From contig BDTM01000128.1 of the NCBI GenBank assembly GCA_002898015.1, forward strand, positions 1 to 64,000: a stretch of 64,000 nucleotides of DNA, given 5' to 3'. A program made the translations under genes and the position numbers. Shown in pieces: positions 36,181-43,617 of this stretch. The notes under the pieces were generated by a model, which ran no database searches, had not been told where the DNA came from, and saw only the letters and a list, made by a program, of their open reading frames with translations. This DNA is from a bacterium BMS3Bbin03 (GTDB lineage: Bacteria > Zhuqueibacterota > JdFR-76 > BMS3Abin05). Position 1 is the stretch's first letter; each line of letters starts with the position of its first letter.

Positions 36181-37434
36181 TTATTCCAGATCAAAAAACT
36201 GTTTGATGACACTGATTTTATGAATGCCGTCGGGATTGTTGTAAAGTTCTTTCAATTTTACAGTCGGCAGATGGAGGATTTTATTAACGATTCGGCGCGT
36301 CATTTCTTCCGCAACAGGCCACTGTTCTTCTGGGAATTTATGTTCGTACTGTTTAAACTCTTTTTCCAGAATTTCCTCAAACCGTCTGCGCAGCTTTTGA
36401 ATCGTTGGATTGATCTGCAAATTTTTGATCCAATTCAGAAAATCAACCGTTTCAATTTTAATGATCTCGACGGCCTTTTCCGCTTCTCTTTCCCGCGAGG
36501 CCCGGTTTTGGGCAACAATTTGTTTTAGATCATCGATGTCGTACAGATAAATGCCGTCGAATTCACGAATCTCCGGATCCAAATCATAGGGAACGGCAAT
36601 ATCTATCAAAAACAAATTTCGCTTTTGGCGGATTTTAAGAATTTTTTGAATATCCTCTTTTACGAATAAGGGCTCCGGAGAACTTGTGGCCGTGATCACA
36701 ATATCCGCCTGTATTAAATGCTCCATCACCTGCTCAAAGGGAACGGCTTTTCCTTCAACCCTTTCGGCAAGGTCCTGTGCTTTTTGCAAGGTCCGGTTGG
36801 CGACGATTATATTTTTCACGCCGGCTTGCTGCAGATGCCGGGCGGTTAACGCCGCCGTTTCACCGGCTCCGATGACGAGCGCACGACAATTTTGAATCGG
36901 ATAAAAAATCTTTTCCGCCAATTGAACGGCCGCATGCCCCACAGAAACAACCCCGGATCCGACTTCTGTTTCCACGCGGACCTTTTTATTCACCTCAAAG
37001 GCTTTGTGAAAAAGTCGATTTAAAATGGTTTTTGTTCCGCCAAACTGTGCGGCCAATCGATACGCTTCCCGCACCTGACCGGAGATTTGTGTTTCGCCGA
37101 TAACCAGTGAATTTAGTCCGCCGATGACAGAAAACAAATGACGCACCATTTTATCGTTGGCGTGATGGTAAAAGTAGGCAGAGGCCTCTTGGCCGGGTAA
37201 ATCAAAATAATCCAGATAAAATGTCTTTAAGGTCCGGATTCCTTCCTGCTCATCCAACACCACGGCGTAAATCTCACTCCGGTTACACGTGGAAAGGATC
37301 GTCACTTCCTGAATGCCGGGTAGAGAGAGTAATTCAGCGTAGATTCGGGGGTAATCTTCCCGGAGAAAGGTCACTTTATTTAAAAATTTTATGGATGCAG
37401 TTTGATGGCTAATCCCGTAGACAATTAAATCCAT
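36181..37434 (-). CDS. hemA: Glutamyl-tRNA reductase
   Basis: A 417-residue NADPH-dependent enzyme reducing glutamyl-tRNA to glutamate-1-semialdehyde, the committed step of C5 tetrapyrrole synthesis. The catalytic Cys50 is in STCNRSEIYAV, conserved His99 in VRHLFSVIGGLNS, followed by VIGETQISGQV. The Rossmann motif is ALVIGAGETAAL (185-196). A spinal helix and C-terminal dimerisation domain complete the normal V-shaped layout. It overlaps the upstream Met8-like gene by 10 bp. The paralogous, catalytically dead domain in the regulator at 38465-40399 aligns with residues 1 to about 325 of this protein. Confidence 0.97.
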   Translation of the reverse strand: MDLIVYGISHQTASIKFLNKVTFLREDYPRIYAELLSLPGIQEVTILSTCNRSEIYAVVLDEQEGIRTLKTFYLDYFDLPGQEASAYFYHHANDKMVRHLFSVIGGLNSLVIGETQISGQVREAYRLAAQFGGTKTILNRLFHKAFEVNKKVRVETEVGSGVVSVGHAAVQLAEKIFYPIQNCRALVIGAGETAALTARHLQQAGVKNIIVANRTLQKAQDLAERVEGKAVPFEQVMEHLIQADIVITATSSPEPLFVKEDIQKILKIRQKRNLFLIDIAVPYDLDPEIREFDGIYLYDIDDLKQIVAQNRASREREAEKAVEIIKIETVDFLNWIKNLQINPTIQKLRRRFEEILEKEFKQYEHKFPEEQWPVAEEMTRRIVNKILHLPTVKLKELYNNPDGIHKISVIKQFFDLE

Positions 37435-38042
37435 TCGCGCAATTTATCCTTCACCTGCTTAATCGTTCCGTTTTGCAGGCTTGCCATCACCTGCGGCATA
37501 ACAATCGTATCCATTATCCGCCGCCTTTCGACGGGATTGTCAACTTCTTCTTTCAGATGGCTTCGAATATTCCCGACAATTTTAAGCGCTTCTTCATAAG
37601 ATTCATCAAAAAGAGATTCCATAATTTTGCGAATTTCCCGCGCCATTGCGGGTGACTGACCGCTGGTGGAAATGGCAATTTGTAAATCCCCTCTGCGCAC
37701 AATTGCCGGTACGTAAAAATCACAATTTTCCGGCTCGTCCACAACATTGATGAGCGTCTTTTCTCTTTTCGCCTCTTCATAAATTTCCCGATTAACCTGC
37801 GGGTCATTTGTGGCGCTGATCGCCAGAAAATAGCCCCTTAAATCGCCCGAATGGTATTTTCGGTAATGGCAGATAATTTCGGCATTGATCCACATCCGGA
37901 AAAGTTCCGGTGTCAGGTCGGGACTAATCACCGTCACCGAAGCGCCGTACCGGTGCAGCGTTTTCACCTTTCGCTCTGCCACTCTGCCGCCGCCGAACAC
38001 CACACATTTTCGGTTCTTCAATTGTAAATAAATGGGATACAT
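37425..38042 (-). CDS. Precorrin-2 dehydrogenase / sirohydrochlorin ferrochelatase (Met8/CysG N-terminal type)
   Basis: A 205-residue protein. The Rossmann motif is CVVFGGGRVAERKV (residues 13-26); ISATNDPQVNREI and NVVDEPENCDFYVPAIVRRGDLQIAISTSGQSPA are family hallmarks. It oxidises precorrin-2 to sirohydrochlorin with NAD+ and may also insert iron to make siroheme, as yeast Met8 does. No separate SirB/CbiX ferrochelatase is present in the operon, which favours bifunctionality. It is the first gene of the nine-gene heme operon, downstream of a sigma-54-like promoter. Confidence 0.92.
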   Translation of the reverse strand: MYPIYLQLKNRKCVVFGGGRVAERKVKTLHRYGASVTVISPDLTPELFRMWINAEIICHYRKYHSGDLRGYFLAISATNDPQVNREIYEEAKREKTLINVVDEPENCDFYVPAIVRRGDLQIAISTSGQSPAMAREIRKIMESLFDESYEEALKIVGNIRSHLKEEVDNPVERRRIMDTIVMPQVMASLQNGTIKQVKDKLREWI

Positions 38043-38080
38043 TTTTAATGCTTGTCCTTTTGTTTAGCTCCTGAGATATG

Positions 38081-38096
38081 TTCAATTTTTATGCCA
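38081..38096 (-). promoter_or_regulatory. Sigma-54-like promoter of the heme operon
   Basis: Minus strand TGGCATAAAAATTGAA: TGGCA at the -24 position, six bases, then TTG-A at -12, with the invariant GG and G correctly spaced. The consensus C of the -12 TTGC is replaced by A, so the match is imperfect. Start would be near 38070, 28 nt before the Met8-like ATG. A sigma-54 activator is encoded in the adjacent upstream gene, which raises plausibility. Confidence 0.5.
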
Positions 38097-38141
38097 AACC
38101 TTCAAAATATGAGTCCGTTTTTTAATCATTATTCCATCGTA

Positions 38142-38159
38142 ACTTGTTAATTATCAAGT
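38142..38159. promoter_or_regulatory. Palindromic candidate activator site upstream of the heme promoter
   Basis: ACTTGTTAATTATCAAGT is an 18-bp near-perfect palindrome (one mismatched pair) centred about 80 bp upstream of the expected start, a usual distance for a sigma-54 activator binding site. Confidence 0.4.
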
Positions 38160-38163
38160 AAAC

Positions 38164-38190
38164 TAAAAAACGCCTGCTTTGCGGCGTTTT
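38164..38190. terminator. Terminator between the activator gene and the heme operon
   Basis: Stem AAAACGCC (38167-38174) and GGCGTTTT (38183-38190) with an eight-base loop; a T run follows on the minus strand and another on the plus strand. It should stop transcription from the hemX-activator unit before the heme operon, so the two have separate promoters. Confidence 0.75.
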
Positions 38191-38224
38191 CTTTTTTACG
38201 GCCCGCGATGATTTTTGGGCCATT

Positions 38225-38264
38225 GGCTTTTCATTTTGAAAAACGGCTTTTCATTATGAAAAAT
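38225..38264. repeat. Tandem 20-bp direct repeats with internal palindromes
   Basis: Two 20-bp units (38225-38244 and 38245-38264) identical at 18 positions. Each contains a 15-bp palindrome, TTTTCATTTTGAAAA (38228-38242) or TTTTCATTATGAAAA (38248-38262), spaced two helical turns apart. This is suitable for cooperative binding of a dimeric regulator, possibly the adjacent activator. The rest of 38043-38464 holds the promoter, terminator and hairpin elements listed separately and no gene. Confidence 0.5.
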
Positions 38265-38276
38265 TTTTATGACCGA

Positions 38277-38357
38277 CCTGATGGTGAACCATCAGGCTAA
38301 GAATGGAAAGCGCCATAAATGGCGCTCACACAGCAGGACGCTTCAGCGTTCTTTTTT
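38277..38357. repeat. Composite multi-hairpin element containing palindrome copy 2
   Basis: Three palindromes follow each other. The first is CCTGATGGTGAACCATCAGG (38277-38296, identical to 27460-27479). The second is AGCGCCAT-AA-ATGGCGCT (38309-38326). The third is AGGACGCT-TC-AGCGTTCT (38335-38352), ending in a plus-strand T run. It is non-coding and lies just past the activator gene. Confidence 0.6.
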
Positions 38358-38464
38358 CTACTAAAAAGGTGCCGCCATTTGTTAAATCCAACCCCTCTGG
38401 CTGGTCGTAAAACCAAGATTGAAAAGAATACAATAATCGTAAGAGTACATCTTTGTGAAGAACC

Positions 38465-40399
38465 TCATTTGTTCTCTTTCCCCTGGATTCCGTATTCTTT
38501 TAATTTCCGCCAGAGTGTGGCCCGGCTAATCCCCAGCACTTCGGTGACTTTCCCCAGATTCCAGTCATAATATTCCAGTGTTTTTAAAATATGCTGCTTT
38601 TCCACTTCATAAAGTGTCGCCCATTCGGACGTATTTTGCGCCGACGGTTCTTCGTAAAATTGAATTTCCCGGGGCAGATCTGTGGGTGTAATGTGCTGCC
38701 CGATTGTCATGATAACCGCGCGTTCAATCGCATTTTCCAGCTCACGCACATTCCCCGGCCAGGGATAATTTTGCAGCAGCGCCATCGCTTCCTGGGTGAT
38801 TCCCACAATGCGTTTTCCCGCCCCCTGACTCAGCTTCTCCAGGAAATAATCGGCCAATTCCGGGACATCTCCCTTCCGGAGACGAAGCGGCGGCACGACG
38901 ATGTGGAACACTTTCAACCGGTAATACAAATCTTCCCGAAATTTGTGCTGTTCAACCAATTCTTTTAAATTTTTATTCGTGGCGGCAATGACCCGAACAT
39001 CGACCTGGATGGTTTGTGTGCTTCCCACCCGGCGCACTTCACCCTCCTGAATGACACGCAAAATTTTGGCCTGCGTTGCGGGCGACATCTCTCCGATTTC
39101 ATCCAGAAAAACAGTGCCCTGGTCGGCTTCTTCAAACAACCCTTTTTTCTGGGAAACAGCCCCGGTGAAGGCACCTTTCAAATAGCCGAACAACTCACTC
39201 TCCAGCAGCGTCTCCGATATCGCCGCACAATTGACCACAATGAAAGATTTCTCTGCGCGGGGACTATTTTTATGAATGGCTTTTGCCACCAATTCTTTTC
39301 CTGTCCCGCTCTCCCCTTCAATCAGAACCGTCGTGTTGGCAGTCGAAACCCGGGCGATCATTTCCAGCACCTGCTGTAATTTCCGGCTCTTTCCAATGAT
39401 TCCCGAAAACTCAAATCGCTCCCGCGAATACTGCCATGAAATAAATTCCTCCACCTCTTTCTCGAGCCGTTTCAGTAAACCCGGCACTTCTTTTTGGCGG
39501 TCGTTGAAATTTTTCTGAATAATGGCTTGCAAGTCATCCCGATTATAGCAAAAAAGCAGCTCATCCACAATCTTTTCCGGGGCCTGATCCGTCAAATCAA
39601 TGATTAACAGGGGCGTTCCTCTGCGGGGTTTCAACTGTTCGGAAACATGCGCTTTCCAGGCCGCTGCCGGCGGTTTTTGTTCCAGCCGGACAAGGATGTC
39701 AAACGTCTCGTTCGGCAGATTCCGGTTGGTTTCGGGAATCAAGGCATCCGGCTTTAACATCCTCTTCTGAATTGTCTTGAATTTCAATTGTCGAAAATAC
39801 CGGTACAGAAGCGGCCCCTCCGCGGAATCTCCGACAAGAGCCAAACGAATGTGCCGGATATTTCCGAAAATATGCCTTCCCAATTCGACAATGGCACTCT
39901 CAATCGTCACCGCTTCCGTAAAAAGGGAGGAATCGTCTACAATGCTTTTATAAAATTTTACACCGCTTTGAAACAGGCGATTTAAAACCGGGCCTGTCAG
40001 TTCACTTTCCAGGCTTTGGGTGTATCCTTCCTTAACATTTTCCAGAAACTTGACATCTCCGATGATCGGCGTGCCGATTCCAAGCAGAACTTCAAAGAAA
40101 TGGCGGATGCTTTCGCCCCGCTCCCATTCAAAAAAAACGCCTTTCGGCAATTCGGAAAGTACCGGAAATACAGACAGATACACATCCTTTACCGAGCGAA
40201 TCGTCTGATCGATGTCATCCGACACAAATACGCCTTCAAAATGATAGGGCGTATGAAAGGCCATTGCTTCTTCAAAATAAGTTTTCCGTTTAATTGCCGA
40301 TAAAAATTCTCTGAAATTCCCGGAGACCAATTCTTTAAGAATGATTCTATTTTCTATCCAGGGAAGTTTTAGTCCAATTGAAATGATTTCGGAAGCCAT
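38465..40399 (-). CDS. Sigma-54-dependent activator with N-terminal pseudo-glutamyl-tRNA reductase domain
   Basis: A 644-residue protein. Residues 336-575 are an AAA+ sigma-54 activation domain: Walker A GESGTGKE (362-369), GAFTGA loop (409-414), Walker B GTVFLDEIGEM. Residues 600-638 are a Fis-type helix-turn-helix. Residues 1 to about 325 align nearly without gaps to the HemA encoded at 36181-37434: IRHFFEVLLGIGTPIIGD matches VRHLFSVIGGLNSLVIGE, LNRLF is identical in both, and NADPH-domain and spinal-helix segments also follow. The catalytic cysteine is replaced (HTPYH against STCNR; Pro51), while the active-site histidine is kept (His100); the GAGETA nucleotide loop is degraded to GDSAEG. 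It is probably a non-catalytic sensor of heme, glutamyl-tRNA or GluTR status. It lies 17 bp downstream of the HemX-like gene. Confidence 0.9.
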   Translation of the reverse strand: MASEIISIGLKLPWIENRIILKELVSGNFREFLSAIKRKTYFEEAMAFHTPYHFEGVFVSDDIDQTIRSVKDVYLSVFPVLSELPKGVFFEWERGESIRHFFEVLLGIGTPIIGDVKFLENVKEGYTQSLESELTGPVLNRLFQSGVKFYKSIVDDSSLFTEAVTIESAIVELGRHIFGNIRHIRLALVGDSAEGPLLYRYFRQLKFKTIQKRMLKPDALIPETNRNLPNETFDILVRLEQKPPAAAWKAHVSEQLKPRRGTPLLIIDLTDQAPEKIVDELLFCYNRDDLQAIIQKNFNDRQKEVPGLLKRLEKEVEEFISWQYSRERFEFSGIIGKSRKLQQVLEMIARVSTANTTVLIEGESGTGKELVAKAIHKNSPRAEKSFIVVNCAAISETLLESELFGYLKGAFTGAVSQKKGLFEEADQGTVFLDEIGEMSPATQAKILRVIQEGEVRRVGSTQTIQVDVRVIAATNKNLKELVEQHKFREDLYYRLKVFHIVVPPLRLRKGDVPELADYFLEKLSQGAGKRIVGITQEAMALLQNYPWPGNVRELENAIERAVIMTIGQHITPTDLPREIQFYEEPSAQNTSEWATLYEVEKQHILKTLEYYDWNLGKVTEVLGISRATLWRKLKEYGIQGKENK

Positions 40400-40416
40400 T
40401 AAAACTCACCACCCAT

Positions 40417-41238
40417 TTAATACGCGTGCACACTTGAGATAAATGTGCTGAAAATCATAAAAGAAATAACGATCCATCCAAAGCCGACAATAGAAATGTA
40501 GGCACTTTTCCGGGGATGCCAATTCAAAAACCACCGAACGCTGAGGTACATGGCATAAATCAGCCAGGTGACAAACACACTTAAAATTTTAGAGTCCAGA
40601 TACCAGACATGGGTCAAATATTTTGAAGCCAGTGAAAGTGCAATGAAAATGCCCACTGTGAGAAAGATAAACCCAATGTAAATCGACTCCAGGCTCAGGC
40701 GGTCCAGAAGTTCAAGCGCGGGCAATCTCGAGTAAAAATATTTTAAATTTTTCTCCCGCAATTCTTTTAACAATGATAAATACATAAAACTTGCGATAAA
40801 CCCAATCGTCAATCCCGAATAGGAAAAGAGCATGATCAGCACATGCACCTGAACCCAGTCGTCCTGAAAATACGGCGGCATGGGGCCGTGATGCAGGGGA
40901 AACACATTCGCGATCAATACAAATGTCGTCATGAGGCCCACAATAAAAATACCGAACGCCTGTTCCCGCAGGCGGATTTCAAGCACAAAATAGAGAACTC
41001 CAAAGAGCCACATCCATGTGAATGAAGCTTCACCCACACTTAGCACGGGAAAATGACCTTCCAGCCGCCATTGGAATACAATTACAAGCGTCTGCAGAAG
41101 GATGCCGGCAAGCAGAAGAAAAGATGCCGGTCTGGCGAGACTTTTAGTCTGTTTCTGAAAATAGCGAATGTAAAACAAAAAACTCAGAAAATACAGCAAA
41201 AATACCGTCCATCGAAGAATCAGAATCAAGGTTTCCAT
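40417..41238 (-). CDS. HemX/CcsA-like cytochrome c assembly-family membrane protein
   Basis: A 273-residue protein with eight predicted hydrophobic helices. The family stretch near residues 200-235 reads THVWYLDSKILSVFVTWLIYAMYLSVR, resembling the region where CcsA/CcmC have the WWD heme-handling motif, but the tryptophan-rich loop is shortened. Histidines in the Q-V-H-V-L and LHHGP segments could ligate heme. In Bacillus, HemX next to hemA lowers GluTR level; in other bacteria relatives assist cytochrome c maturation. Here it precedes the pseudo-GluTR activator by 17 bp, suggesting a regulatory membrane partner in heme sensing (inference). Confidence 0.8.
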   Translation of the reverse strand: METLILILRWTVFLLYFLSFLFYIRYFQKQTKSLARPASFLLLAGILLQTLVIVFQWRLEGHFPVLSVGEASFTWMWLFGVLYFVLEIRLREQAFGIFIVGLMTTFVLIANVFPLHHGPMPPYFQDDWVQVHVLIMLFSYSGLTIGFIASFMYLSLLKELREKNLKYFYSRLPALELLDRLSLESIYIGFIFLTVGIFIALSLASKYLTHVWYLDSKILSVFVTWLIYAMYLSVRWFLNWHPRKSAYISIVGFGWIVISFMIFSTFISSVHAY

Positions 41239-41410
41239 GGCTCCTCGCCGTTTAATTAAATTAAAGCTCCCGAAAGTCCGGACAGGCGTTCGGGGAGATT
41301 TTCTTCATCGAGCGTCCCCATTTAAAATACGAAGTCCCGGTTGAGCAAATTAAGCGCACAATCATCTGTGGTAATCTATTTTAAAATAATGAATTATCTT
41401 TCCCCATGCA

Positions 41411-41446
41411 ATAAAAAAGGTGAAGATTAAAGAATCTTCACCTTTT
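41411..41446 (-). terminator. Terminator after the acpS-nnrDE unit
   Basis: Stem AAAAGGTGAAGATT (41415-41428) and AATCTTCACCTTTT (41433-41446), loop AAAG, with six T residues following on the minus strand, 50 bp past the end of the NAD(P)HX repair gene. Confidence 0.85.
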
Positions 41447-41494
41447 CCGGCACCGTTCGCCCGTCATCGGAAGCGATTTAAAGCGGGTGCCGGT

Positions 41495-43084
41495 CTAAAA
41501 AAGCCTCTCAAAGAAATTCCAGTGCCGCAGCGTCTCGGTTTTATTCTGTTCAAAAAGAGACAGCGCTTCCGGAACGTGATTCAAAATATCGCCTGCAATC
41601 ATGCCTCTTTGTCCCAATTTTTGAGCCGCCAGATCGCCTGCCATTCCGTGCGCAAAGGCACCGGAAACGGCGGCCTGCATTCCCGTCATGCCCTGTGCCA
41701 GAAATCCCGCAATCAGACCCGTCAGGACATCGCCGGAGCCGGCTGTGGCCATGCCGGCGTTTCCGCTGGGATTAAAATAGGCGTTCCCATCCGGATCGGC
41801 CACAACGGTCGGAGCGCCCTTTAACAGAATCACACAATGGAGCTTTTGCGCCCACTTCCGGACGATTTCCACACGATTGGCCAGAATGTCTTTTTGTGAA
41901 ACACCGGTCAGGCGTGAAAGTTCTCCGACGTGAGGCGTGAAAACAAGATCGGCAGGGTAATTTTTGATTAAATCAAATTGACCGGCGAGATTGTTGATTC
42001 CATCCGCATCGATGACGATGGGTTTGTCCACCTTTTGTAAAAAAGCCCGTACAAATGCCTGGGTTTCCGGATGTGTGGACAATCCCGGGCCCAGAGCCAG
42101 CACATGGCTCCACTTCAGCCAGCGGTCGATTTCATGGATCGCCCGGGAATGAATGCTGCCGGATTCCGTCTCCGGCAGGGGCGCCGTCATGACTTCGGTG
42201 ATCTTCTCTTCAAAAACGGGATTAAACCGTTCGGGAATGCCCAGAACCACCATGCCTGCACCGCTCCGGAGAGCACTCAAAGAAGCCATTGCGGCCGCTC
42301 CGGTTAAACCGGTGGAACCGGCGATAATCAGCACTTTTCCGAAGGTGTTTTTGTAAGCATCCGCCGGACGGTGCGGGAGAAAAGCCGCAAGGTCTTCCGG
42401 CTGTACAAGATATTTACGGGGATTCACCTTTTCAAGAATGAACGAAGGCGTATTCAGATCGGCCACAAAAAGTGCGCCCTGGCGGCTGCGCGCCGGGTAA
42501 AAAAGCTGTCCCGTTTTAATGTTTCCCATTGTAACGGTAAAGTCCGCCTGCACGGCAGCGCCGGCCGTTTCTCCCGTGTCGCAGTTCACGCCGGACGGCG
42601 TATCCACTGCCGCAACGGGGACCTCCTGTGCATTGATCCACTCGATAATTTCCCGGTAAAGTCCACTGACCTCCCCGCGAATGCCCGTGCCTAAAAGCGC
42701 ATCCACGATCAATGCCGGCGTGTGGGAAGGCCGAAGTTCATCGGCGGATCGAATGTCGCGAATGGGAAGCCGCAGCTTCTCGGCGATCAGGCGGTTGGCG
42801 GCCGCTTCTCCCTTTAAATCTTCCCGGGCGGCAGTGGAAAAAAATTCAACACGGGCGCCCATCCGGCTTAAGTGACGGCCAACCACGAAACCGTCGCCGC
42901 CGTTGTTTCCTTTGCCGCAAATAATGCAGATGAGCTTTCCGGAAACCGTATTCAATTTTTGACGGATGGTTTGAGCCATTTTCAGGCCGGCATTTTCCAT
43001 CAACAAAATGGCCGGTATTTCTAACGCCGTCACGGACAATTTGTCCACGGCGCGCATTTCCTGAACACTTACCAGAGGTTCCAC
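41495..43084 (-). CDS. nnrD: Bifunctional NAD(P)H-hydrate epimerase / ADP-dependent dehydratase
   Basis: A 529-residue fusion repairing damaged NAD(P)HX. The N-terminal NnrE/YjeF_N epimerase (residues 1-215) has CGKGNNGGDGFVVGRHL and VDALLGTGIRGEVSG. The C-terminal NnrD/YjeF_C dehydratase (about 225-510) has LIIAGSTGLTGAAAMAS, LALGPGLS and the GSGDVLTGLIAG motif. Length and order are usual for bacteria. It lies 16 bp downstream of acpS, a frequent pairing. Confidence 0.95.
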   Translation of the reverse strand: MEPLVSVQEMRAVDKLSVTALEIPAILLMENAGLKMAQTIRQKLNTVSGKLICIICGKGNNGGDGFVVGRHLSRMGARVEFFSTAAREDLKGEAAANRLIAEKLRLPIRDIRSADELRPSHTPALIVDALLGTGIRGEVSGLYREIIEWINAQEVPVAAVDTPSGVNCDTGETAGAAVQADFTVTMGNIKTGQLFYPARSRQGALFVADLNTPSFILEKVNPRKYLVQPEDLAAFLPHRPADAYKNTFGKVLIIAGSTGLTGAAAMASLSALRSGAGMVVLGIPERFNPVFEEKITEVMTAPLPETESGSIHSRAIHEIDRWLKWSHVLALGPGLSTHPETQAFVRAFLQKVDKPIVIDADGINNLAGQFDLIKNYPADLVFTPHVGELSRLTGVSQKDILANRVEIVRKWAQKLHCVILLKGAPTVVADPDGNAYFNPSGNAGMATAGSGDVLTGLIAGFLAQGMTGMQAAVSGAFAHGMAGDLAAQKLGQRGMIAGDILNHVPEALSLFEQNKTETLRHWNFFERLF

Positions 43085-43100
43085 GGTGATCCTCTCAAGT

Positions 43101-43517
43101 TTAGTCTTTCGTTTCGATCAAAACAACCGCCACGGCAACTGTGCTTTCATGCGACAAACTGACATGAAAACGCCAATGGGCTGTTTCATTTTTGAGACGG
43201 TTCGAAAACTGCAAAACGGGAACGTCATCCTTTGAATGCGCCACCCAGACGTCTTTCCAGTTTAAAAATAAATTTTTACCGGCCGCCGTGAGCGCTTTTT
43301 TAAAAGCCTCTTTTGCCGCAAACCGGACGGCAAAGGATTGAAAAACAGCCGATCCTGTTTTGGATGTGCAGTACTCAATTTCAGCATCCGTAAAAATTTT
43401 ATTCCCGAAATGAAGCGGCCACTTCTCCGAAAGCTTCCGAATGCGCTGCACCGAAACAATGTCAACGCCAATGCCTGCAACCATAATTCCCGGCTTTTTG
43501 ATTTTGTGGGTACTCAT
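43101..43517 (-). CDS. acpS: Holo-[acyl-carrier-protein] synthase
   Basis: A 138-residue phosphopantetheinyl transferase that loads 4'-phosphopantetheine from CoA onto ACP. Motifs are GIGVDIVSVQRI (magnesium-binding Asp) and FAAKEAFKKAL. Met12 (43484) is probably an alternative start, since most AcpS proteins begin a few residues before GIGVD; neither site has a strong ribosome-binding sequence. It is followed by the NAD(P)HX repair gene. Confidence 0.93.
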   Translation of the reverse strand: MSTHKIKKPGIMVAGIGVDIVSVQRIRKLSEKWPLHFGNKIFTDAEIEYCTSKTGSAVFQSFAVRFAAKEAFKKALTAAGKNLFLNWKDVWVAHSKDDVPVLQFSNRLKNETAHWRFHVSLSHESTVAVAVVLIETKD

Positions 43518-43541
43518 AATTTAGCCAAATAATTGTACTTA

Positions 43542-43570
43542 ATTATACACAAAAATAGGAAAGTTTTCAA
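43542..43570 (-). promoter_or_regulatory. Sigma-70 promoter of acpS-nnrDE
   Basis: Minus strand TTGAAA (43570-43565), 17-bp spacer, perfect TATAAT (43547-43542). It is divergent from the ECF sigma promoter. Confidence 0.7.
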
Positions 43571-43581
43571 TAAATTTTATC

Positions 43582-43610
43582 TTGACTCTTTTAAGAATTT
43601 GGATTAATTT
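43582..43610 (+). promoter_or_regulatory. Sigma-70-like promoter of the ECF sigma gene
   Basis: TTGACT (43582-43587), 17-bp spacer, TAATTT (43605-43610). The start would fall at or next to the ATG at 43618, so the transcript may be leaderless. Confidence 0.5.
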
Positions 43611-43617
43611 GATAGAT

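Noticed and set aside
22045..41352. 16-bp identical sequence CCGGTTGAGCAAATTA at 22045-22060 and 41337-41352
   Set aside because: Both copies are upstream of genes, but one such match is about what chance allows in 64 kb, and no symmetry or shared function supports it.
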